From contig CANRGH010000001.1 in assembly GCA_947630135.1 (NCBI GenBank), positions 1-64,000 of the forward strand: a stretch of DNA of 64,000 bases. The letters are read 5' to 3'. The stretch comes from an uncultured Monoglobus sp. (GTDB lineage Bacteria; Bacillota; Clostridia; Monoglobales; Monoglobaceae). Below, piece by piece: positions 40,875 through 47,424 of the stretch. Below the pieces are notes generated by a model, which had not been told where the DNA came from, did not search any database, and worked only from the letters and a program-made list of their open reading frames with translations. How positions within the stretch are numbered: position 1 is the first letter of the stretch; every line of letters begins with the position of its first letter. Made by a program: the position numbers and the translations under genes.

Positions 40875-42578
40875 CTATTTCCTTCTCGCCTCAAGCAGGG
40901 CTTTTACCTCGCTCTCGGTCGCGCAGTTCATCGCCTCTTCGGCGACCTTGTCGGCCTCGGCCTTGCTCCACTTGCCTATTATATCTCTCGTGGCAAGCAC
41001 GGACGTCGGGCTGACGCTGAACTCGTCAAGTCCGAACGAGATCAGCAGCGGTATCAGCAGCGGATCCGCGGCAGCCTCGCCGCACATTCCAACCATGATG
41101 CCCTTTTGCTTTCCGCACTCGATTATCCGCTTTATGTTCCTCAGCACCGCAGGCTGATAAGCAGAATAGAGATAAGCAACCTTAGCGTTGCCCCTGTCAA
41201 CGGCCATTGTGTAGCCGGTCAGATCGTTGGTTCCTATGCTGAAGAAGTCGGCTTCCTCGGCCAGCAGGTCCGCAATCGCGGCCGCCGCCGGAGTCTCGGC
41301 CATTATGCCGATTTTTATATCCTTGTTATACTCAACACCCTCGCGGTCAAGCTCGGCCATGATCTCTTTTATAAGCGCCTTCGCCTGCCGCACCTCCTCA
41401 ACGCATGTCACCAGCGGGACCATGATTTTTATGTCCCCGAAGGCCGACGCCCTGAGCAGCGCTCTGAGTTGATCGCGGTAGAGCTCCTTGTTCTCAAGAC
41501 AGTATCTCACCGCGCGGAAGCCCATAAACGGATTTTCCTCCTTCTCAAGGCCGAGATATGGAATGTCCTTGTCTCCGCCCACATCGAGGGTCCTTATGAT
41601 GACCGGCTTGCCCTTCAGCGTCATTGCCGCCTTTCTGTAAGCCTCGAACTGCTGCTCCTCGCCGGGCTTTTCATCCGTGTCCATATACAAAAACTCGGTT
41701 CTGAACAGTCCCACGCCCTCGCCGTCCTTTTCGAGAACGGCGGCGCAGTCGTCGGGCTTTCCTATGTTGCACACCAGCTCGACCTTGGTTCCGTCGGCGG
41801 TCACGGTCGGCTTTCCGATCAGCTTTTCAAGCTCCTTTCTGCACTTGTCAAACTCGGCCTTCTTTTCCGCGTACTCCGCCTCGGTCTTTTCGTCGGGCCC
41901 CGTGATAACCTCGCCGCGCGTTCCGTCAACAATGATTCTACTTCCGTCCGCGATCATGCCGGTCACGCCCTCGACGCTGAGCACCGCCGGGATCTCCAAT
42001 GCCCTCGCCAATATCGCCGAGTGGGATGTGCGTCCTCCGGTCTCGGTCACAATTCCCGCAATGTTGTCTTTGTTTATTCCCGCCGTCATGGACGGGGTCA
42101 GGTCATTCACCACAATGACGCTGCCCTTCGGCAGAGATTTGATGTCAACATCCCGAACTCCCTGCAGAGTCTTGATAATTCCGCTCTTAACGTCTCTCAG
42201 ATCAGCCGCCCTCTGCATGGTCAGCTCGTCGCCCGTGGCCTCGAACATGGCGGCGAACGTCTCGAAAACCTGTTCAGCCGCCGCCTCGGAGGTAAGTCCG
42301 CCCGCTATGATCCCGCGAACCTCGTCGGTCATCGCGGGATCGCTGAGCATCAGGGAATGGCCCATTAAGATCTCGGCCTCTTTCTCGCCCACATTCGCGC
42401 GCATTTCTTCCGCCATGGCGTCGGTTTTTTTAATCAGCTCATCCACTGCCGCGTCAAATCTGGCGGTTTCCTCCTCCGCGCTCAATGCGGAATTCTGTTC
42501 GTATTTTATCTCCTGCTCCTTGATCAGCGCGGCGTTTCCGATGCCTATGCCGTCGGAGCCGGCAATTCCCTTATACAT
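40875..42578 (-). CDS. ptsI: PTS Enzyme I (PEP-protein phosphotransferase)
   Basis: 567 aa, normal length. The phosphorylated His lies in GGRTSHSAILARAL (~184). The PEP-binding C-terminal barrel contains EFLYMDTDEKPGEEQQ, IMAETPAA and the Cys in MVGMCGEAA. It takes phosphate from PEP and passes it to HPr, encoded 8 nt upstream. It is the last gene of a five-gene fructose PTS operon on the minus strand. Confidence 0.97.
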   Translation of the reverse strand: MYKGIAGSDGIGIGNAALIKEQEIKYEQNSALSAEEETARFDAAVDELIKKTDAMAEEMRANVGEKEAEILMGHSLMLSDPAMTDEVRGIIAGGLTSEAAAEQVFETFAAMFEATGDELTMQRAADLRDVKSGIIKTLQGVRDVDIKSLPKGSVIVVNDLTPSMTAGINKDNIAGIVTETGGRTSHSAILARALEIPAVLSVEGVTGMIADGSRIIVDGTRGEVITGPDEKTEAEYAEKKAEFDKCRKELEKLIGKPTVTADGTKVELVCNIGKPDDCAAVLEKDGEGVGLFRTEFLYMDTDEKPGEEQQFEAYRKAAMTLKGKPVIIRTLDVGGDKDIPYLGLEKEENPFMGFRAVRYCLENKELYRDQLRALLRASAFGDIKIMVPLVTCVEEVRQAKALIKEIMAELDREGVEYNKDIKIGIMAETPAAAAIADLLAEEADFFSIGTNDLTGYTMAVDRGNAKVAYLYSAYQPAVLRNIKRIIECGKQKGIMVGMCGEAAADPLLIPLLISFGLDEFSVSPTSVLATRDIIGKWSKAEADKVAEEAMNCATESEVKALLEARRK

Positions 42579-42586
42579 AACGCCAC

Positions 42587-42844
42587 CTACTCCGCGGTCT
42601 GAACTATCTCGACCGCTTTGTCAAGCGCGGCCTGCTCGTCGGCGCCGTCGCACTCGATCTCAATATCGCTGCCGCACTTAATTCCGGCGGCCAGCACGTT
42701 CATAATGCTCTTGCCGTTGTAGTTCTGACCGTTAAATTTGATGTTGACGCTCGACTCAAAAGCCGACATGGCCTTTGTGAACACGCCCGCCGGGCGCATG
42801 TGCAGTCCCTCGGGATTTGTTACGGTAACTTTCTTTGATGTCAT
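42587..42844 (-). CDS. ptsH: Phosphocarrier protein HPr
   Basis: 85 aa. The catalytic His is in EGLHMRPAGVF (~15). The regulatory Ser is in GKSIMNVLAAGI (~46), the site used by HPr kinase in Gram-positives for carbon catabolite control. It relays phosphate from Enzyme I to the fructose EII encoded 33 nt upstream. GGAG precedes the ATG. Confidence 0.97.
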   Translation of the reverse strand: MTSKKVTVTNPEGLHMRPAGVFTKAMSAFESSVNIKFNGQNYNGKSIMNVLAAGIKCGSDIEIECDGADEQAALDKAVEIVQTAE

Positions 42845-42877
42845 AATTTTTCTCTCCTTTTTATAATATTTATATTT

Positions 42878-44851
42878 TTATTTCTTAAGTCCGGCCTTAT
42901 CGCCCAAAGGCTTTTTAAGCAGCGCAAGCATCAGCGCGCCGACAACCGAGCCGACAACCAGAGCGATAAGGTAGCCCAGAACGTTGCCCACAACCGGGAA
43001 CACGAATATTCCGCCATGAGGTGCCATAAGCGTGCAGCCGAACGCCATTGAAAGCGCTCCGGACACCGCGCTGCCCACGATACACGAGGGGATAACGCGC
43101 AGAGGATCCGACGCCGCGTAAGGGATCGCGCCCTCGCTGATAAAGCACAGACCCATGATGTAGTTCACAACGCCCGACTTTCTCTCGCTGGGCGTGAACC
43201 TGTTCTTAAAGAACGTGGTGCACAGAGCGATCGCCAGCGGAGGAACCATTCCTCCGACCATAACGGCCGCCATTATGTCGTAGTTGCCCTCGGCGATAGC
43301 CGCGGTGCCGAACACATACGCCGCCTTGTTGAAGGGGCCGCCCATGTCGATCGACATCATTCCGCCAAGAACTATGCCCAAGAGTATCTTGCTCGCGCCG
43401 CTCATTGCCTTAAGGCCGTTGTTGAGCGCCGTGTTGAGTGCGCCGATGATCGGGTTGAACAGGAACATAACCAGTCCCATGAGCAGTATTCCGATCAGGG
43501 GATAGATAAGCACGGGCTTAATTCCCTCAAGGGCGTCGGGCAGCTTTGAGCATGCCTTCTCAAGGCCCAGCGTGATATATCCGCCGACGAAGCCCGCGAA
43601 CAGAGCGCCCAGAAATCCCGCCGATACAACGTTGGCGTCGGGATTAACAAGCGAGGCGAACGTGGTTCCCGCGACCGCCATGGCGCCGCCGACAAAGCCG
43701 ACCGCGAGGCCTGGTCTGTCCGCTATGCTCATCGCGATAAATCCCGCCAGAATGGGGAGCATAAATCCGAACGCCGTGTCGCCGATCGTCTTGAAGAACG
43801 CTGCGAAGGGCGTGTTGGTGCCAAAGCCCGCGGGGTTGATCTCATAGTCGTCAAACAGGAACGCCAAAGCTATAAGTATTCCGCCGCCTACAACGAAGGG
43901 CAGCATGTGCGAAACGCCATTCATCAGGTGCTTGTAGATCGAGTGGCCTATTCCGTCGCCGCCCTCTTCGGTCGACTCGGATGCCGCTCCGCCCTTGTGC
44001 GAGTAAACGCCCGCGTTTCCGCTCGCGATCTTCTCGATCAGCTCGCCGGGCTTGTGGATACCGTCCGAAACCTTGGTCTGGACCATTTTTTTGCCGTCAA
44101 ATCTCGCCATCTCAACATTCTTGTCGGCGGCGATAATAACGCCGTCCGCCTCGGCTATCTCCTTGGCGGTAAGCACGTTCTTCGCGCCGCCGCTGCCGTT
44201 GGTCTCGACCTTTATCTCATAGCCGAGCTCGGCCGCCTTCTGCTCAAGAGCCTCGGCAGCCATAAACGTGTGCGCGATACCCGTCGGACATGCCGTGACC
44301 GCCACGATCTTGACCTTCTTTTGGGGCTGCGCCTCCTGAGGCTGCGCTTCGGGTTTTTGCTGCGGAGCCGCCGCGGCGTCCTCCGCGCCGTACTTTTCGA
44401 TCTCTTTTTCGTCGATGTGCTTCAAAAACTCCTTGGGGCTCTTTGAGTCGAGCAGCTTCTTCCTGAAGCCCTCGTCCATCAGCATGACCGTCAGCCGCGA
44501 CAGCACCTCAAGATGCATGTCTCCGCCCTGCTTGGGCGCCGCGATCATAAACACAAGGTTCGAGGGCGCTCCGTCCATGGCGTCAAGGTCGATCCCGCCC
44601 GGAACCGTAACCGCCGCCAAACCGGGCTTTGCCACAGCCTCGCTTTTCGCGTGGGGGATAGCCACGCCGTCTCCTATGGCCGTGGGGCCTTCCTCCTCGC
44701 GCTTGGCGATGTCACGCTTAAAAGCCTCTTTGTCACTGACATTGCCGACAGCGCAGTGCATGTCGATAAGCTTGGAATACAGCTCCTCCTTGGACGACGG
44801 AGCCATATTCAGAGTTATCGCGTTTTCCTTCAGCAAATCAATAACCTTCAC
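42878..44851 (-). CDS. fruA: Fructose-specific PTS EIIABC
   Basis: 657 aa from a GTG at 44851 with GGAG 8 nt upstream; a GTG three codons earlier overlaps the SD. Domains in order: EIIA (1-150, phospho-His in AIPHAKSEA ~67); an Ala/Gln/Pro linker; EIIB (~180-280, phospho-Cys in TACPTGIAHTFMAAEAL ~187); and EIIC (~310-650), with multiple membrane helices and GGAMAVAGTTFAS. It imports fructose as fructose 1-phosphate, the substrate of the kinase encoded upstream. Confidence 0.95.
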   Translation of the reverse strand: MKVIDLLKENAITLNMAPSSKEELYSKLIDMHCAVGNVSDKEAFKRDIAKREEEGPTAIGDGVAIPHAKSEAVAKPGLAAVTVPGGIDLDAMDGAPSNLVFMIAAPKQGGDMHLEVLSRLTVMLMDEGFRKKLLDSKSPKEFLKHIDEKEIEKYGAEDAAAAPQQKPEAQPQEAQPQKKVKIVAVTACPTGIAHTFMAAEALEQKAAELGYEIKVETNGSGGAKNVLTAKEIAEADGVIIAADKNVEMARFDGKKMVQTKVSDGIHKPGELIEKIASGNAGVYSHKGGAASESTEEGGDGIGHSIYKHLMNGVSHMLPFVVGGGILIALAFLFDDYEINPAGFGTNTPFAAFFKTIGDTAFGFMLPILAGFIAMSIADRPGLAVGFVGGAMAVAGTTFASLVNPDANVVSAGFLGALFAGFVGGYITLGLEKACSKLPDALEGIKPVLIYPLIGILLMGLVMFLFNPIIGALNTALNNGLKAMSGASKILLGIVLGGMMSIDMGGPFNKAAYVFGTAAIAEGNYDIMAAVMVGGMVPPLAIALCTTFFKNRFTPSERKSGVVNYIMGLCFISEGAIPYAASDPLRVIPSCIVGSAVSGALSMAFGCTLMAPHGGIFVFPVVGNVLGYLIALVVGSVVGALMLALLKKPLGDKAGLKK

Positions 44852-44881
44852 AATTACCACTCCTTTTTATAAATTTAAAAC

Positions 44882-45784
44882 TTAAAGCGTTTTATATAAT
44901 TTTTCTACCAGATCCTTTTCCGCGAGTCCCGGCGAGAACGCCGTGGCGCTGCCGCAGGCGGTTCCGAGCTTTATGGCCTCAAGGTAATTGCCCGACCTGA
45001 TGTAGCCGAGAATAAATCCGGCCACCATCGAGTCTCCGGCGCCGACCGAGTTTAAAACCCTGCCCTCGGGAACGCCCATGCGGACCACCTCGTTCGTCTC
45101 GGAAACCAGCGCCGCACCGTCGCCCGCCATTGAAACCAGCACATTGCGCGCGCCCATCTCGCGCAGCTTTTTCGCGTGCTCCACGATCTCGCTGAGCGTG
45201 GTGAGCTTTTTGTCAAACATTTCGCCCAACTCAAAATTGTTGGGCTTGATCAAAAACGGCTTGTATCTCAAAACGTTCAGCAGCAGGTCCCTTGTCGCGT
45301 CGACCACAATGTTAACGCCGCGGCCGTCGAGCCGCTCCATGATCCTCTCGTAAATGTCGTCCGGCATGGCGGCGGGTATGCTTCCGGCGAGAATAAGGTA
45401 ATCGCCGCTTCTGAGCTTGTCGAGCTTTCCGAAAAGCTCGTCTGTCGCCTTTTCGTCTATATCCGGGCCCTGACCGTTGATGTCGGTCTCCACCCGCGCC
45501 TTGATCTTAACATTGACCCGCGTAAATCCACTGCCGAGGTCTATAAAATCCGTCGCTATTCCTATACCGTTTAAATGCGACTCAATGGCCTTTCCCGTGA
45601 AGCCCGCGATAAAGCCCAGAGCCACGCTGTCCATACCGAGATTTTTCAGCACTGTTGAAACGTTGATGCCCTTTCCGCCGTAGAAAACCTCCTCGCGCTC
45701 GCTGCGGTTGACCTCGCCGAAGTTCAGCGCGTGCAAGTGGATAACGTAGTCTATGGCGGGATTAAATGTCACTGTGTAGATCAT
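44882..45784 (-). CDS. fruK: 1-phosphofructokinase
   Basis: A 300-aa PfkB-family sugar kinase. GGKGINVSTVLKNLG is the N-terminal sugar-binding signature, and NSVGAGDSMVAGFILGY contains the catalytic Asp and anion hole. It phosphorylates fructose 1-phosphate made by the adjacent EIIABC to fructose 1,6-bisphosphate. Its start overlaps the stop of the regulator gene by 4 nt. It lies 30 nt upstream of fruA. Confidence 0.95.
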   Translation of the reverse strand: MIYTVTFNPAIDYVIHLHALNFGEVNRSEREEVFYGGKGINVSTVLKNLGMDSVALGFIAGFTGKAIESHLNGIGIATDFIDLGSGFTRVNVKIKARVETDINGQGPDIDEKATDELFGKLDKLRSGDYLILAGSIPAAMPDDIYERIMERLDGRGVNIVVDATRDLLLNVLRYKPFLIKPNNFELGEMFDKKLTTLSEIVEHAKKLREMGARNVLVSMAGDGAALVSETNEVVRMGVPEGRVLNSVGAGDSMVAGFILGYIRSGNYLEAIKLGTACGSATAFSPGLAEKDLVEKLYKTL

Positions 45785-46533
45785 GCCTCTGCCTCCTTTA
45801 TTATCGTGTGTTTTCTGAATTTATTTTTGGCGGCCTCGTCCGTGATTATTATGCCGTCGCCGAGTTCCGCGAATGTCACCGAGCAAACCGTGTCAAACTT
45901 TGTGTGGTCCGCCAGAACATAGTTCCTGCGTCCGCGTTTCATGGCCTCCGCCTTGATCGCCGCCTCCTCCGCGTCCGGCGTGGTGTAGCCGCTCTCCTCC
46001 GAAATGCCGTTGACTCCGATAAACGTCTTGGTAAAGTTGTATTTCCTGAGGTTCCCGACCGCCTCGGTGCCGACCACCGCCTCGGTGTTGAGCCTTATCT
46101 GGCCCCCGACGATGTACGCCCGAAAGCCCTTCTGAATGAGCTTCTTCGCGTGAACAATTCCGTTTGTCACAAAGGTCGCGCGGACGCCGCCCGTTATATG
46201 GTCGATCATCGCCGAAGTCGTGGTTCCCGCGTCGATAAACACAAAATCGTCATTTGTGATCAGCGCCGCGGCCGCTCTGCCGATTTTCTGCTTTTCCTCA
46301 ATATTCATTGTGGACTTGGTCAGAACGTCGTGCTCAAACACGGCGCTTCTGCTCCTGACCGCGGTCGCGCCGCCGTGGACCTTGCGCAGCCGCCCCATCC
46401 TGTCAAGAGCCGTCAGGTCCCTGCGCACCGTGGACTCCGACGCGTCCAGCATTACCGCCAGATCGCTCACCGCCGCCGAGTTCATCTCGTCCAGATACTC
46501 GACGATCCTGTCCTGTCTGTCCTGCGTCAGCAT
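45781..46533 (-). CDS. fruR: DeoR-family regulator of the fructose operon
   Basis: 250 aa. The N-terminal HTH (MLTQDRQDRIVEYLDEMN...SDLAVMLDASESTVRRDLTAL) is the DeoR signature. The C-terminal sugar-phosphate sensing domain contains FIDAGTTTSAMIDH, FVTNG and VGGQIRLNTEAVVG. It probably represses the operon until fructose 1-phosphate or a related ligand is bound. Two exact 13-bp repeats in the promoter are the likely binding sites. It is the first gene of the operon. Confidence 0.93.
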   Translation of the reverse strand: MLTQDRQDRIVEYLDEMNSAAVSDLAVMLDASESTVRRDLTALDRMGRLRKVHGGATAVRSRSAVFEHDVLTKSTMNIEEKQKIGRAAAALITNDDFVFIDAGTTTSAMIDHITGGVRATFVTNGIVHAKKLIQKGFRAYIVGGQIRLNTEAVVGTEAVGNLRKYNFTKTFIGVNGISEESGYTTPDAEEAAIKAEAMKRGRRNYVLADHTKFDTVCSVTFAELGDGIIITDEAAKNKFRKHTIIKEAEA

Positions 46534-46621
46534 CCTCTCACCCCCGATATATTATTTTATACCCGAATAATAAATTTAAGTCTGTTTTTGAAAAATTTTG
46601 CTCTCTTTTAACCTCAATATA

Positions 46622-46685
46622 ATAATATCATCATTTTCAGTCATTGTCAATCATTATTTTTCAAAAAATATGCATTTTCAGTCAT
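46622..46685 (-). promoter_or_regulatory. Fructose operon promoter with two exact 13-bp operator repeats
   Basis: On the minus strand TTGACA (46645-46650), a 17-nt spacer and TATTAT (46622-46627 region). The 13-mer ATGACTGAAAATG occurs exactly twice in the same direction: 46632-46644 in the spacer and 46673-46685 upstream of the -35, 41 bp apart (about four helical turns). The position fits repression by the DeoR-type product of the first gene. Confidence 0.75.
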
Positions 46686-46793
46686 AAACAATCAATTTTG
46701 TAGATACTATCCAAACACATCTGCTCATTTTTGGTTATTTCTGACAACAAAAAAGGCCGCCCGCGCGACGCGTTCCCATAAAACGGTAAAGTT

Positions 46794-46928
46794 TTAAATT
46801 TTTGCAGCGGCATAGTTTTGGCTATGCCGTTGTTTCGTCTTTTGTAATAATGACAGCGTGAACAGACCTACTGTTACTGCCATTTTGAGGGAATAGCAAG
46901 CACAGTAAATGCGTACACACTTGCGCAT
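46794..46928 (-). other. Short open frame, possible mobile-element remnant (44 codons)
   Basis: Minus-strand frame MRKCVRIYCACYSLKMAV... ending QNYAAAKI, stop at 46794. The frame is open further upstream (GGSVK). Its N-terminus holds three Cys. A hairpin (46808-46815 with 46822-46829, loop TTTTGG) lies inside it. I have an unverified impression that similar peptides recur in clostridial genomes next to insertion sequences. No transposase is present. Bases 46534-46793 hold the fructose promoter and nothing else visible. Confidence 0.25.
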
Positions 46929-47040
46929 TTTTACTGATCCACCACCCGCCGTGAATATTGTAAAAATCGGAAGTTTATTCCAAATTCCGATTTATTTTTA
47001 ATATTTTTTATTGATCTTTTAGAAATAATATAGTAGTAAA

Positions 47041-47200
47041 TTAAATATGATGTTCGCAAAACATGTTTTTACGTTTTATCGGCAAAAACGCACGCTCTAT
47101 TTTCACGTATTTGTAAACAATTGAGAATTTGTGTGGCAGCAATCGGAGCTAAGCATTTTTCGTGTGTGGTTCCGTTTGTGACCGCACACTTTTTATTTTA
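47041..47200 (+). ncRNA. Structured RNA copy 1 ending in intrinsic terminator
   Basis: The segment resembles the next ~155 nt in order and sequence: a T-rich stretch, TCGGCAAAAACGCACG, a segment rich in GTAAACA, GAATTTGTGTGGCAGCAA, GGAGCTAAGC, then a terminator (stem GTGTGTGGT/ACCGCACAC at 47162-47189 followed by TTTTTATTTTAT). No protein frame is credible. Its promoter is not clear; a TTGATC at 47011 has no well-spaced -10. It is probably a diverged duplicate of copy 2. Confidence 0.45.
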
Positions 47201-47210
47201 TAAAAAATAC

Positions 47211-47239
47211 TTGCTATTTTTTTCGAGGTGTGGTATATT
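47211..47239 (+). promoter_or_regulatory. Promoter of structured RNA copy 2
   Basis: TTGCTA (47211-47216), a 17-nt spacer and TATATT (47234-47239). Transcription would start at about 47245, exactly where the outer helix of the RNA begins. Confidence 0.6.
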
Positions 47240-47243
47240 TAAT

Positions 47244-47400
47244 TTGCGACATAGCTTAATAATTCAAACACGGTTTTGCGTTGGTAAAAGCGCAAGACTT
47301 GGTGTATCATATCCGTGTTTGGAATGAGCTGTGTCGCAACAGAGATCAAGCTGCGTTTTTATTATTTTGCGCGGCTGTGATTTCACACCGCGCATTTTTT
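47244..47400 (+). ncRNA. Structured RNA copy 2 / leader with terminator before the LRR gene
   Basis: Three nested helices are visible: P1 47244-47256 with 47327-47339 (13 bp, one G-U), P2 47265-47273 with 47313-47321 (9 bp perfect) and P3 47276-47280 with 47291-47295 (loop TTGGTAAAAG). A single-stranded stretch follows, then an intrinsic terminator (TGCGCGG-C-TGTG with CACACCGCGCA, 47368-47394, then six T). The LRR gene SD is only 11 nt further on. It may be an attenuating leader (riboswitch-like) or an independent small RNA. I cannot match it to a named class. Confidence 0.55.
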
Positions 47401-47424
47401 ATGATAGATAGGAGGAAAAATTTT

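Noticed and set aside
47244-47400. Retron-type ncRNA, suggested by long inverted ends
   Set aside because: No reverse transcriptase gene is adjacent; the next gene is an LRR surface protein, and the RNA ends in an ordinary terminator.
47281-47424. Longer N-terminus for the 942-aa LRR protein
   Set aside because: The extra 48 codons lie inside the structured RNA and its terminator, and the ATG at 47425 has GGAGG and begins a signal peptide.
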